Shown: positions 18,302 through 27,673, counted from the stretch's first letter. The stretch is 64,000 bases of DNA from Streptomyces alanosinicus (GCF_014650595.1 NZ_BMVG01000026.1:1-64000); one strand, 5' to 3'. Numbers and translations are program-made. The notes: generated from the letters alone by a model not told the origin.

Positions 18302-20440
18302 ATGGCCCTGACCACCAAACGCGTCGCAGACCCGGCCCCGCCTGGCTTCCCCGACTGGAGCTACGCGGCACGGCAGGCTGCCGAGGTCGTGCCTGACCAG
18401 GCCATCGACGCCTGCTGGCGGGCGTTGAACCACCTGTCCGCCGCCCAGCTATACCTCACAGACAACGCTCGCCTCGCTCGTCCGCTGAGGCCCGCGGACG
18501 TCAAGGAGACTCCCTGCGGGCACTGGGGCGTCTGCCCACCGGTCAACTACATGCTCGCCCACCTCGGGCCGCTGACTGCCTGGCGGCCCGCCGGGTCCGA
18601 ACTGCTGGTGCTGCACGGCGCCGGGCACGCTGGACCCTCAGCGCTCGCCCACGCATACCTGGGCGGCAGCCTGCACCTGACCGGGAACGGGCCGGGCTGC
18701 TCGATGCCCGAACTGCGGGCCCTGATCACCGGCTTCCCGCACCCTGAGCGGTTCGGCGGGGAGATCACCTCGCTCATCCCCGGCGTCCGGCACACCGGCG
18801 GACAGCTCGGCCCCGCCCTCGCCATCGCCCAGGGCATGGCGCTGGATGCCCCGCACCGCCTGGTCGTCCCGCTGATCGGGGACGGCGAGCTGGAGACCGG
18901 GGCAACCGCGGCGGCCTGGCTCGCCCGCCGAGCCCTTCACGGCAGCGGAGAGCACGGGGCGGTGTTGCCGGTGGTGCTGGCCAACGGACTGAAGATGGGC
19001 GGCCCCTCCCTGCTGGCTGACATGAACCAGGACGAGGTACGCGCATATTTCACCGGCCTCGGCTACGAGCCGCTGATCCACGACGGCGCCGACCTGCCCG
19101 GCTTCCGCCAGATGCTGGCCGACGCCCTCACCCGGCAGCGGCCGCTCGGCGAGCCCGCCCGGCAGCCGATGATCGTGCTGACCATGCCCAAGGGCCACAC
19201 CGGGCCCGAACGGGTGGCCGACCGGCAGATCGCGGGCACTCCGGCCGTCCACAAGACCCCGCTGAAAAGTCCCCGCCACAACAACGCGGAGTTCGCCGCG
19301 CTGGCGGCCTGGCTCGCCTCCTACCGGCCCGCCGAGCTGTTCACCACCCAAGGGCGGCCGACCGACCTGGTCCGCCAGGCCCTGCCCGGTCCCACCGCCG
19401 AACCGGGAACGCGGCCGTCGGCCCCGCACGCCTCCCAGCAGCTCCAGTCCTGGCCCGACGTGTCCGCCGTCGTCCGCGAACGCGCGGCCAGCGGGGCGTT
19501 TCGCCTGTTCAGCCCGGACGAGATCGCCTCCAACCGGCTGGCGGTGACGACGGACGATGCGCTGCCGCCCTGGGCGACCGAGATCCTGAATGAGGAGATC
19601 TGTCACGGCTGGCTGCAGGGCTATACCGAGACTGGCCGGGACGCGCTGCTGGCCACCTACGAAGCCTTTGCCCCGGTCAACACCAGCCTGTTGGTCCAGC
19701 ATCTCAAGCACCGGCGGCTGCGCTATCTCACCGGGCAGGGCGGGCTGCCGTCGGTCAACTACCTGATCACCTCGCTGGGCTGGCGCAACACCTACACCCA
19801 TCAGAACCCCGGCCTGGTCTCCTCGATGCTGGAGACCGAGGATGGCTTCGTACACGTCTACACCCCCGCGGACGCCACCCGTGCCGCCGCGGTCCTCGCG
19901 GTGATGCTCGCCGGGAACGACCGCGTCAACTTCCTGATCACCGACAAGCACCCCGGCCCCGCCTTCCCGCCGGACCCGTTCCGGGACGAGCTCACCGACG
20001 GCGCCGCCATCTGGTCCCACCTGAGCCACCACGGCCGCCCGCACCTCGTCCTCGCCTCGGCAGGGGACATCCCGGCCCGCGAGCTGACCACCGCCGCCAC
20101 GCTGCTACGCCGGTCGCATCCCGAGATCAAGATCCGCTATCTGCACGTCAACGACCTCGCGGTCCTCGGTCCGGCCCCGCACTGGCCCTACGCTCTTGAT
20201 GAGAGGACCTTCACCCGCATGTTCGGCACCGACACCCTCGTCCTGATGGCCGTCCCTACCCATCCCGCTCCCGTCCGCGCGCTGCTGGCCGCCCGCGGCG
20301 AGACCAGCCGGTTCCACGTCGTCGGCTATCGGGAGCCCAGCCGCCCCACCACCCCCGAGGGCCTGCTGGAGCACTGCGGCCTCTCGGCCGCCGCCCTCTC
20401 CGCCCGAGCCGCCCTCATGATCAAGGAACACAGCGGATGA
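18302..20440 (+). CDS. Phosphoketolase-like thiamine-diphosphate enzyme
   Basis: A 712-residue protein of the XFP phosphoketolase family, shorter than the usual ~790-800. Visible are the N-terminal WRALNHLSAAQLYL, the active-site histidine stretch GHWGVCPPVNYMLAHL, GAGHAGPSALA, the TDP-binding GDGELETGATAAAW, TMPKGHTGPE, and the C-terminal VNYLITSLGWRNTYTHQNPG. Phosphoketolases split xylulose-5-phosphate or fructose-6-phosphate to acetyl phosphate plus an aldose phosphate. In this operon it may act on another ketose-like intermediate. The shorter length and divergent loops suggest a specialised paralogue rather than central metabolism. Its stop overlaps the dioxygenase start (ATGA). Confidence 0.85.
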   Translation: MALTTKRVADPAPPGFPDWSYAARQAAEVVPDQAIDACWRALNHLSAAQLYLTDNARLARPLRPADVKETPCGHWGVCPPVNYMLAHLGPLTAWRPAGSELLVLHGAGHAGPSALAHAYLGGSLHLTGNGPGCSMPELRALITGFPHPERFGGEITSLIPGVRHTGGQLGPALAIAQGMALDAPHRLVVPLIGDGELETGATAAAWLARRALHGSGEHGAVLPVVLANGLKMGGPSLLADMNQDEVRAYFTGLGYEPLIHDGADLPGFRQMLADALTRQRPLGEPARQPMIVLTMPKGHTGPERVADRQIAGTPAVHKTPLKSPRHNNAEFAALAAWLASYRPAELFTTQGRPTDLVRQALPGPTAEPGTRPSAPHASQQLQSWPDVSAVVRERAASGAFRLFSPDEIASNRLAVTTDDALPPWATEILNEEICHGWLQGYTETGRDALLATYEAFAPVNTSLLVQHLKHRRLRYLTGQGGLPSVNYLITSLGWRNTYTHQNPGLVSSMLETEDGFVHVYTPADATRAAAVLAVMLAGNDRVNFLITDKHPGPAFPPDPFRDELTDGAAIWSHLSHHGRPHLVLASAGDIPARELTTAATLLRRSHPEIKIRYLHVNDLAVLGPAPHWPYALDERTFTRMFGTDTLVLMAVPTHPAPVRALLAARGETSRFHVVGYREPSRPTTPEGLLEHCGLSAAALSARAALMIKEHSG

Positions 20441-21306
20441 CGACCCTCGATACGGCACCCCCGCCCGACCCGAAGGTCCTGGACGCCTTCGAACGTGACG
20501 GTTTCGTCGTGCTGCGCGACGTAATCACGCGCGAGTGGCGTGAGCAGGCCGCCGCGGCGGCGATGCGGCTGCTGGCCAGCGACCGCACCCCCGGAAGGGA
20601 CCGCAGCGTCGACGGCAAGGACGGCTTCCGCGGCATCGTTGCCATGGACGACACCTTTCTGCCGCTGGTCACCAACCCGAAGGTGCTGCCCACCCTGGTC
20701 GCGCTGCTGAGCGCGAACCTGCACCTGATGTCCAGCAACCTGATCTACATGCCGTCCATCCCGCCCGGCGGCACGCGCACCATCCGCGTCCCCGAACGGC
20801 ACGGCTGGCACCGCGACATGAGCTCCACCAACCGCGACCTCGGCACCGAGGTCGTCCCACGACTGTCGATCAAGGCCGCCTACTTCCTCAGCGACGTCAC
20901 CCCCGAGGCCGGCGTGACCATGATCCTTCCCGGCAGCCATACCGACACCAGCCCCGTCACCGTCCCGGCCGGAGCCATCGACCCGCCCGGCGCGATCACC
21001 CCCGACATCGGCTCTTGTGATGCGCTGCTGTTCGAGAACCGCACCTGGCACGCGGGCGGCCTGAACACCTCCGGCCACCCCCGCCTCGCCGTGATGATGC
21101 AATACGGCTACCGCTGGCTCGCCCTCGTCGACGACCCCGCCCCCCACCTTCTGGAGCGCGAGGACATGGCCGACATCGAGCGGCAGCTGCTCGGCCGACC
21201 GGACCGCCACCCCGACGGCTCCGTCGCACACGAAGGCGCCGGAGCCGCGCCCTTGCGCACCTGGTGGCAGCACCTCAACCCGGACCCGGCTCGATCTTCG
21301 GGATGA
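20437..21306 (+). CDS. Phytanoyl-CoA dioxygenase-family (PhyH) oxygenase
   Basis: A 289-residue Fe(II)/2-oxoglutarate-type oxygenase. The metal triad is visible as HGWHRDM (HxD, about residues 125-131) and the distal His in RTWHAGGLN (about 203-211), with the conserved ILPGSHTDT between. The N-terminus FERDGFVVLRDVI is the usual PhyH opening. It probably hydroxylates or desaturates the operon's small-molecule intermediate. It overlaps the phosphoketolase-like gene by 4 nt (ATGA) and is followed 38 nt later by the methyltransferase that a mobile element has split. Confidence 0.87.
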   Translation: MTTLDTAPPPDPKVLDAFERDGFVVLRDVITREWREQAAAAAMRLLASDRTPGRDRSVDGKDGFRGIVAMDDTFLPLVTNPKVLPTLVALLSANLHLMSSNLIYMPSIPPGGTRTIRVPERHGWHRDMSSTNRDLGTEVVPRLSIKAAYFLSDVTPEAGVTMILPGSHTDTSPVTVPAGAIDPPGAITPDIGSCDALLFENRTWHAGGLNTSGHPRLAVMMQYGYRWLALVDDPAPHLLEREDMADIERQLLGRPDRHPDGSVAHEGAGAAPLRTWWQHLNPDPARSSG

Positions 21307-21344
21307 CACCGCCCTCGGCCAACTGGACGCGAAAGACTGAAGAG

Positions 21345-21703
21345 ATGACCTCCTACACGCCTGACGAGCTGTTCACCTCCACCGCCCCCTACTACGCTCG
21401 TTTCCGGCCCGGGTACGACCAAGCCTTCTACGACATGCTGGACGCGCGCTTCGCCCTGGACGGCTCTCAGCGCGTCCTAGACCTGGGCACCGGCACCGGC
21501 GTGCTCGCGCTCCCCCTCGCCAGGCTCGTCGGCCACGTCACCGCTGTCGACCCCGAGCCCGGCATGCTCGACGAGGGCCGCAAGCTCGCCGCCGAACAGG
21601 ACATCACCAACATCGACTGGCGCCAAGGCGACTCCACCGCCCTGCTCAGCATGGGCCTCGAACCGGTGCTGCTGACTGTGATGGGCGCGGCCTTCCACCC
21701 TGT
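21345..21703 (+). pseudogene. SAM methyltransferase A, 5' half (split by mobile element)
   Basis: From ATG 21345 the frame gives a class I methyltransferase N-terminal half: PDELFTSTAPYYARFRPGYD, motif I VLDLGTGTGVLAL, the acidic AVDPEPGMLDEG and NIDWRQGDS. It breaks off after VMGAAFH at 21699 and runs into a TAG at 21705. The missing half, beginning WMDRDQTLRDLDQLV, lies at 29629-30083 with the intervening ~7.9 kb supplied by an integrase element. It was presumably the last gene of the 14160-21306 operon. A close intact homologue is carried inside the element at 25406. Confidence 0.85.
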
Positions 21704-21773
21704 TTAGTGAACTAAGCGTCGAATAATGCCAGGTCAGATGGGTTGCGGCGTGTCTGCGTGTGGAAGGGGGTGG

Positions 21774-23027
21774 ATGTTGCTCAACTTCTGGCTCGTGAAC
21801 GAATCTATGGTTGTCCGCGATATTGGCCGCCTGCGCCTGCCACAGGTCGGCCGGGTTACTTCGCACGACGGTGACGTGCCGTTCCTGGTGCTCGACCCGC
21901 ACGATCAACCGGTAGTCGCGGTTCTCGACTACCTGCGCACGTGCCGGGCGTGCGGCTTCGAGCCTTTGAGTATCGAGGCGTATGCCCGCGGGCTGCTGCG
22001 CTGGTTCCGCTTCCTGTGGGCTGTCGAGGTGTCCTGGGACCAGGCGACCAGCGTGGAGGCACGGGACTTCACGCTGTGGCTACAGCAGAACAAGTTCCAC
22101 CGTCGCAAGCCCCGGCCCGGCCGCGTCGGCACGGTGAACGCCAAGACGGGGAAGCGCCGTCCAGGCAAGGGCACCGCACCGACCACGATCAACCAGACGC
22201 TGTCCGTGGTGAGCGAGTTCTACCGGTACCACCTGAGCGCAGGTGCCGGCCCGCTGCTCAATCCGGTGCCGGCCCGGCGGCCGGGCCCGGGCGGGGAGCG
22301 GTACGCGGCGCATCACAATCCGCTGCAGGCGTTCCCGAGCAGCCGCCGGGCCCCGCTGCGGCAGAAGGTGCCCAAGCGGGCGCCGCGATCGCTGCCGGAC
22401 GCGGCCTTCGACGAACTGTTCGCGTCCATGAAGTACGACCGCGACCGCGCGCTGCTGGCCTTCTACGTCAGCAGCGCATCGCGGCCGAGTGAACTGCTGG
22501 GTGTGACCAACAAGTTGGTGGATCCGGGGAACCAGACGATCGGGGTGATCCGCAAGGGAACGAAGGCGCTGCAGCATGTGCCGGCCTCACCGGACGCGTT
22601 CGTGTGGCTGCGGCTGTATCAGCGGGATCTACCGGCACGGTGCCTGCGCGCGTCCGCACCAATGTTCTGGACGCTGCGCAGACCGCTCCGACCCCTGGAA
22701 TACGACGCGGCCCGGGCCGTGCTGCTGCGGGCCCAGAAGGCGCTGGGCTCGGACTGGTCGCTACATGATCTGCGGCACACGGCGCTCATGCGTATGTCGC
22801 AGGACTTGAACCTGGTGGAGGTCCGGGACATCGCCGGCCACAGCTCCCTGCGGTCGACGGAAGCGTATTTGCAGCCGCGGCAGGAGGAGGTGCTGGCCCA
22901 CGCGCGCGAGCACTTCGAGCGGCTGCGGGATCCGCAGCGCCGACGGGATGCCCAGCCGCACCTGCCGTCTCCGGTGCTCGGCTACGACGCCGATGACATG
23001 TTCGAGCTGTTCGGGGGAGCGTCATGA
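21774..23027 (+). CDS. tnpA: TnpA-type tyrosine recombinase
   Basis: A 417-residue integrase of the Tn554 TnpA kind. The core-binding domain is at about 60-190 (YLRTCRACGFEPLSIEAYAR). The catalytic domain carries the Arg in SSASRPSELLG, the HxxR of LHDLRHTALMRMS, the GHSS histidine and the nucleophile in TEAYLQP. ATG 21774 is chosen because GGAAGGGGG precedes it; the frame is open to 21726 and a start at 21807 is also possible. Its stop overlaps tnpB by ATGA. It lies right at the element's left end, the usual position. It should catalyse site-specific insertion, here into a methyltransferase gene. Confidence 0.88.
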   Translation: MLLNFWLVNESMVVRDIGRLRLPQVGRVTSHDGDVPFLVLDPHDQPVVAVLDYLRTCRACGFEPLSIEAYARGLLRWFRFLWAVEVSWDQATSVEARDFTLWLQQNKFHRRKPRPGRVGTVNAKTGKRRPGKGTAPTTINQTLSVVSEFYRYHLSAGAGPLLNPVPARRPGPGGERYAAHHNPLQAFPSSRRAPLRQKVPKRAPRSLPDAAFDELFASMKYDRDRALLAFYVSSASRPSELLGVTNKLVDPGNQTIGVIRKGTKALQHVPASPDAFVWLRLYQRDLPARCLRASAPMFWTLRRPLRPLEYDAARAVLLRAQKALGSDWSLHDLRHTALMRMSQDLNLVEVRDIAGHSSLRSTEAYLQPRQEEVLAHAREHFERLRDPQRRRDAQPHLPSPVLGYDADDMFELFGGAS

Positions 23028-25393
23028 GGGTTGTCGCTCCGCCTCCGGCGGCGCAGGAGCTCTCCGACGTGGCGGACGCCGCACTGCTCGTGGCCGGGTC
23101 CGTCGACCCTCCGGCCGCCGAGTGGGAGCCCTGGCCAGGGACGCTGCTGAGGGAAGGCGACATCGTCGACGGAATCTCCACGATTCCGCTGCTCACGGAC
23201 AAGCGTCAGCAGGACGCCGTGCGCGGAGTTCGCATCGTTCTGGCCGCTCTGCGCCGCACCGAGGGCGCCTGCTGGCAGCAACGGTGGAAGGACGGCGGCT
23301 GGGACGAGGCCGCTGACCTGACGGCCATGATCAGCGATACGGTCCGGGGCAGTGCCTTCAAGAGCGGCGAGGTCATGCACGGGCTGGGCATTCTGCTCTG
23401 TCTGGATGCGATCCGCCCCTCCTATGAGTGGCTCGGTCGCTTCCGTTTCTCCGCCGGGTTCGAGCGGCTCCGCCTCGTCCGCGACCCCGACTTCTTTGCC
23501 GCCGTCCACGCAGCCTGCCGGGCACGGGATGTCACTCAGACGCAGGAGCAGCACGCCATGCGGATGCTGACCTTCCCGCTCGCGCGCACAGGGAAGAAAC
23601 CATGCGAGCTGACCGGCCAGGACATGCTCGACCTGTGGCAGGGACTCTTGTTTCGCAGGGGACAGCGCCCGCCTGGGCTCACCCTGGCCTGGGACCTGCT
23701 GCGGGAACTCGACATCCTTGCACCGGACACCCCGGCCCTGCACGACGTCGTGCGCCGTCAGCGGCCCAACGTGTCCGAGATGGTCGACTTCTACGGCCTG
23801 GCTTGCCAGGACGTCCGTGATCTGATCGTTCGGTATGCCAGCGAGCGGGCGCCCGCCATCGACTACAACACCACCCGCCAGCTGATCTGGAAGCTCGCCT
23901 CCCGCTTCTGGAAGGACCTGGAGAAACATCACCCCGGCATCTGTAGCCTCCACCTTCCGCACGAGATCGCCGACGCGTGGAAGAAACGGGCCGGCCACGA
24001 CAATCCCGAGCGCCCCTACGAGGGGTACTCGGTGCTCTTCGCGGTCCGCTCGTTCTACCTGGATATCTCCCAGTGGGCTCTGCACGATGCGTACTGGGCA
24101 CGCTGGGCGGCACCCTGCCCGATCTCACTCCAGGACACAAAGGGGGTGGCCAAGCACCGCAAGCATGTCACTGCCCGGATGCACCAGAAGGTCCGCCAAC
24201 TGGCGCCATTACTACCGCAGTTGATGTCCAGCGTTGAGGATAGGCTGCGCTTCCAGGAGCAGTTCATCGACCGGACCCGCGCCGTCGCGCCGGGCAAGGA
24301 GTTCAGCCATGGCGGACGCACCTACCGGCGACGCCACTACGCGGTCATCGACGAAGAGGACAAGGCGGGGCTGCGCCGCCTGCACGCCACCGACCCGGAC
24401 AGCGGCAAGCACATCGACCTGCTCCACGCGGAGGAGCGGGCCTTTTGGACCTGGGCGGTGGTCAACACCTTCTTCTACACCGGTGTCCGGGTCGAAGAAC
24501 TACTGGAGATCACCCAGACCGCACTGACCACTCTCCGCCTCCCGGACTCCGGCGAGACGGTGCCCCTGCTGCAGATCGTGCCGTCCAAGACCGACGCCGA
24601 GCGCGTCCTGCTCGTCCCGCCTGAACTCGCCCACGTGCTGGCCAAGGTCAAGCAGCGGGTCCGTGACGGGCAGGAAGCCATCCCACTGCTCCAGCGATGG
24701 GACGCCCACGACCGGGTACTCAGCCCGCCACTGCCGTTCCTGTTCCAGCGACGCAGCGGCGTCCAGCGCCGCGTGCTCACCGACGGCTACGTCCAGAACC
24801 TGGTCAACGACGCGCTGACCGCCCTGGGGCACGGTGAGCTGAAACTGACGCCGCACGACTTCCGGCGACTGTTCGCGAGCGAAGCCGTCAGCAGCGGCCT
24901 GCCCCCGCACATCGTCGCCAAGATCCTCGGTCACGAACATCTGTCCACCACCGAGCACTACATGGCGGTCTATCCCGAGGACATGTTCCGCCACTACCGC
25001 TCCTTCCTCGCCAGGCGCCGCCAGCTCCGCCCGAGCGAGGAATACCGCGACCCCACCCCAGAGGAATGGGAGGAGTTCCACCAGCACTTCGCTAAACGCA
25101 AGGTCGAACTCGGCACCTGTGGCCGCGGCTACGGCACTCCTTGCGCCCACGAGCACGCCTGCTTGCGATGCCCGCTCCTGCAACCGGACCCGGCCCAGAA
25201 ACACCGGCTCAACGAGATCATCTCGAATCTCCACGAGCGCCTGGCCGAGGCCCACGAACGCGGCTGGCTCGGCGAGGTCGAAGGGCTGGAGATCAGCATC
25301 GCCGCGGCCGAACGCAAGCTCGCCGACATGACCCGCCAGATCAATCTCGGAATGCCCGCCATCCCGCCCCGACGACAACCCGACTCGTCCTGA
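23024..25393 (+). CDS. tnpB: TnpB-type large tyrosine recombinase
   Basis: A 789-residue partner integrase. The long N-terminal part (1-440) has no clear motif; the catalytic domain shows YTGVRVEELLEIT (Arg), LTPHDFRRLFASE (HxxR), LGHEHLSTTEHYMAVYPE (His and Tyr). A C-terminal cysteine cluster (CGRGYGTPCAHEHACLRC, about 705-722) and coiled coil complete the normal TnpB layout. Overlap with tnpA (ATGA) indicates coupled expression. All catalytic residues are present, so the recombinase pair may still be active, although the usual third protein TnpC is missing here and only a truncated one is found at 10151. Confidence 0.88.
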   Translation: MRVVAPPPAAQELSDVADAALLVAGSVDPPAAEWEPWPGTLLREGDIVDGISTIPLLTDKRQQDAVRGVRIVLAALRRTEGACWQQRWKDGGWDEAADLTAMISDTVRGSAFKSGEVMHGLGILLCLDAIRPSYEWLGRFRFSAGFERLRLVRDPDFFAAVHAACRARDVTQTQEQHAMRMLTFPLARTGKKPCELTGQDMLDLWQGLLFRRGQRPPGLTLAWDLLRELDILAPDTPALHDVVRRQRPNVSEMVDFYGLACQDVRDLIVRYASERAPAIDYNTTRQLIWKLASRFWKDLEKHHPGICSLHLPHEIADAWKKRAGHDNPERPYEGYSVLFAVRSFYLDISQWALHDAYWARWAAPCPISLQDTKGVAKHRKHVTARMHQKVRQLAPLLPQLMSSVEDRLRFQEQFIDRTRAVAPGKEFSHGGRTYRRRHYAVIDEEDKAGLRRLHATDPDSGKHIDLLHAEERAFWTWAVVNTFFYTGVRVEELLEITQTALTTLRLPDSGETVPLLQIVPSKTDAERVLLVPPELAHVLAKVKQRVRDGQEAIPLLQRWDAHDRVLSPPLPFLFQRRSGVQRRVLTDGYVQNLVNDALTALGHGELKLTPHDFRRLFASEAVSSGLPPHIVAKILGHEHLSTTEHYMAVYPEDMFRHYRSFLARRRQLRPSEEYRDPTPEEWEEFHQHFAKRKVELGTCGRGYGTPCAHEHACLRCPLLQPDPAQKHRLNEIISNLHERLAEAHERGWLGEVEGLEISIAAAERKLADMTRQINLGMPAIPPRRQPDSS

Positions 25394-25405
25394 AGGAACC
25401 CCATC

Positions 25406-26206
25406 GTGCACTACCAGCCCGACGAACTGTTCACCTCCACCGCCCCCTACTACGCCAAATACCGGGCCGGCTACCCACCCGAGCTCTTCACCCACCTCAC
25501 CGACCGGCTCGGGCTCGACGGAACCCAGAACGCTCTCGACCTCGGCACGGGCACCGGGGCCATCGCCATCCCCCTGGCCGAGCACGTGCGCCAGGTCATG
25601 GCCGTCGACCCCGACTCCGGCATGCTGGACGAGGGCCGCAAACTCGCCGTCGAACGCGGCATCACGAACATCGACTGGCGCCTCGGCGACTCTCAGCACC
25701 TCGATGAACTCCACCTCGGCCAGCTCCACCTCGTCACTTTCGGCCAAGCCTTCCATTGGACCGAACGCGACGTGCTCCTGTCCGCCCTGGACAAGCTCGT
25801 CACACCCGACGGGGCTGTTGTCGTGCTCGGTGGGCCGGCTCCCGGCGCCATCGAGCCGCCCGCCTGGCTGGAGGTAGTCGCCCAGGTCCGCACCCGCTAC
25901 CTCGGCCCCGAACGCCGGGCCGGCTCCGGCACCTACACCCACCCCAAGGAGAGCCACCAGGACGTGCTCGCCCGCTCCCCGTTCTCCCACATCGAAGTCG
26001 TCCACTGGGACCGGACCATCACCCGCGACCTCGACTCCGTCGTGGGCCTGCAGTTCTCTTACAGCTACTCCAGCACCGCCCAACTTGGCGACAAGAAGGA
26101 TGCCTTCGAAGACGACCTGCGCTGCGCCCTGACAGAGTTCAGCCCCCAGGGCATCTTCGACGAATTCGTACGCACCGAGGCAATCATCGCCACTCGACCC
26201 CAGTGA
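25406..26206 (+). CDS. SAM-dependent methyltransferase B, intact, element cargo
   Basis: A 266-residue class I methyltransferase starting at GTG 25406 (AAGGAA upstream), 12 nt after tnpB. Motif I is ALDLGTGTGAIAI (about residues 45-57), then AVDPDSGMLDEG, NIDWRLGDS, FGQAFHWTERDVLLSALDKL and, C-terminal, GLQFSYSYSS. It is clearly homologous to the split gene at 21345/29629 and retains, uninterrupted, the FHW site at which the element inserted in that gene. As the first cargo gene it may replace the function destroyed by insertion. The substrate is unknown; the family includes small-molecule methyltransferases of the ubiquinone/trans-aconitate kind. Confidence 0.88.
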   Translation: MHYQPDELFTSTAPYYAKYRAGYPPELFTHLTDRLGLDGTQNALDLGTGTGAIAIPLAEHVRQVMAVDPDSGMLDEGRKLAVERGITNIDWRLGDSQHLDELHLGQLHLVTFGQAFHWTERDVLLSALDKLVTPDGAVVVLGGPAPGAIEPPAWLEVVAQVRTRYLGPERRAGSGTYTHPKESHQDVLARSPFSHIEVVHWDRTITRDLDSVVGLQFSYSYSSTAQLGDKKDAFEDDLRCALTEFSPQGIFDEFVRTEAIIATRPQ

Positions 26207-26296
26207 CCAGCGGCTTCCCAGGATGCGAATGAGGAGAAGGCCATTGCTACTTTCCGGCCGCCGCCAGCCAGACGGCCGCATCCCAAGGAGAGAGCA

Positions 26297-26785
26297 GTGA
26301 CCATCCACATAGAGCGATCGGCGTTCGGCCCCGTCAGGGCCGTCGCCGCCGAACACGTCGTCGCCCACTGGCTCGACCTGCAGGGAGGCAACCCGACCCT
26401 GCACGGAGGCCGGCGCAAGGGCCACGACATCGTCGACGGCGACCACCTCATCGACGCCAAGCTTCTCGTGTCCGCTTCCGCCAGCGAGCAGACCCGCTAT
26501 CCAGGCTGCACGCACAAGCTCCGCCGGGACCGGTGGAAAGCGTTCGACCCCACGCGCACCACGCACATCATGCTCGTGGAGTTCCCCTCGGACTGGAGCG
26601 CCGAGAGCCGTACATCTTTCACCGAGACCACGATCACCATCCGACATGAGGACGTGCGCCTCTACCTCATCGAAGTAGCGGAGTTCAACGAGATCCTCGC
26701 CGAAGGACGTGAGGAGGCCGAGGTGGAGAACTGGGCCTTCATCATTCTTGACGCCGACTGGCTCAAGCAGCATCGCGTCCATTGA
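26297..26785 (+). CDS. Possible PD-(D/E)xK nuclease, element cargo
   Basis: A 162-residue protein with a strong ribosome site (AAGGAGAGAGCAGTG). I do not recognise the family. The N-terminal third has the pattern GHDIVDGDHLIDAKLL (about residues 43-58), which fits the D-x(n)-(D/E)xK signature of the restriction-endonuclease-like fold, with a Glu in AAEHVVAHWLDLQ upstream as a possible third ligand. Later come strands TTHIMLVEFPSDW and TTITIRHEDVRLYLIEVAEF. Its place between the integrases and a NACHT gene fits a defence or DNA-processing cargo role. The nuclease call is inference from one motif only. Confidence 0.5.
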   Translation: MTIHIERSAFGPVRAVAAEHVVAHWLDLQGGNPTLHGGRRKGHDIVDGDHLIDAKLLVSASASEQTRYPGCTHKLRRDRWKAFDPTRTTHIMLVEFPSDWSAESRTSFTETTITIRHEDVRLYLIEVAEFNEILAEGREEAEVENWAFIILDADWLKQHRVH

Positions 26786-26844
26786 CGGATAGGCGGGGGA
26801 GGACCCCACTGTCCTCCCCCGCCACCCGACCGGAGGCAAGATTG

Positions 26845-26863
26845 TTAGTTCAGAGAAACTGGA
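26845..26863. repeat. Internal copy of the element's right end
   Basis: TTAGTTCAGAGAAACTGGA is identical to 29614-29632. It is followed by methyltransferase-type sequence (WTERDALLSALDKL) starting at the same codon as the real target, so it marks a second insertion boundary. Confidence 0.75.
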
Positions 26864-26910
26864 CCGAACGCGACGCCCTGCTGTCTGCGCTGGACAAGCT
26901 CATCATGGAG
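26859..26910 (+). pseudogene. Methyltransferase fragment abutting the internal right end
   Basis: About 17 codons (TERDALLSALDKL plus a few) match methyltransferase B immediately after its FHW site, then homology stops. The rest up to 27040 contains an unassigned HTQDVIGIARLVVLWRNM-type frame but no supported gene. Confidence 0.6.
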
Positions 26911-27095
26911 ATCGGGTTCCTTGGCCTCTCACACGGCTGGAGCCGGCCACACCCAGGACGTGATCGGCATCGCCCGCCTCGTCGTCCTGTGGCGCAACAT
27001 GCGTGATGAGTACCGGCTGCGCAGTTCTCCCCCAAGGCGGTTGAATGGCGTTGAGACCGAACAGTATTGGTGACGAAGGATCATGGAGGGTTCCT

Positions 27096-27578
27096 GTGAC
27101 GGGGATCGAAGTCGCTGCCGGGTACTTCATCATGTGGGCCGTCCGCAAGGCCCGGCGGGTGGCCGACGCCGCGGATACAGAAGTTGACCGAGCACTGGAC
27201 GCTGGCATGGAGCGCGTGCACGACTTGATCAGCTCCAAGATCGGCGCCGAACCTGCGGTGCAGCAACTCACAGCAGCGACGCAGGCCGGGAACGGTGTCC
27301 CGGATGACGAGACCCGGCAGGGCATCGAAGCCGCTATCAAGGAAGCCGCCGGGGAAGACGCCGAGTTCGCCGCCCGATTGGAGCAGGCGGTCCGGGAGCT
27401 CCAAAAGGCCGAGAAGACCACAGGCAGGGGGCCGACGGCGACGCACGGCGTCGCCGTCGGCGGGGACCTCACGATTCACCCCGATGCCTTCAAATCCGAC
27501 AACGGATCGGTGTCCGCTTTCCTGATCGGGGAGGTCAACCTGGGAAACCCTACGAATCCGGGGTCGGGTCAGCACTGA
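27096..27578 (+). CDS. Small coiled-coil protein coupled to the NACHT gene
   Basis: A 160-residue protein; GTG 27096 follows GGAGGGTT. The N-terminus has a short hydrophobic helix (VAAGYFIMWAVRK) and then an acidic helical/coiled-coil middle (about 25-110). The C-terminal 45 residues form a glycine-rich beta segment ending GEVNLGNPTNPGSGQH. I do not recognise the family. It directly precedes and overlaps the open frame of the NACHT NTPase, so the two probably act together, the small protein perhaps as sensor, adaptor or effector. Confidence 0.65.
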   Translation: MTGIEVAAGYFIMWAVRKARRVADAADTEVDRALDAGMERVHDLISSKIGAEPAVQQLTAATQAGNGVPDDETRQGIEAAIKEAAGEDAEFAARLEQAVRELQKAEKTTGRGPTATHGVAVGGDLTIHPDAFKSDNGSVSAFLIGEVNLGNPTNPGSGQH

Positions 27579-27673
27579 CCGATCCCGGTGTTACCGCCCA
27601 GCTACACGATCCGGCTCAGTATCCGGCTGTTCATGCCGAGGGCGGCTCTGTCGCGGCGAACATCATCCACAAC

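Noticed and set aside
24500..26839. 779-residue minus-strand open frame
   Set aside because: It runs antisense across tnpB, methyltransferase B and the nuclease-like gene; low-complexity Gly/Val/Arg sequence typical of a high-GC shadow frame.
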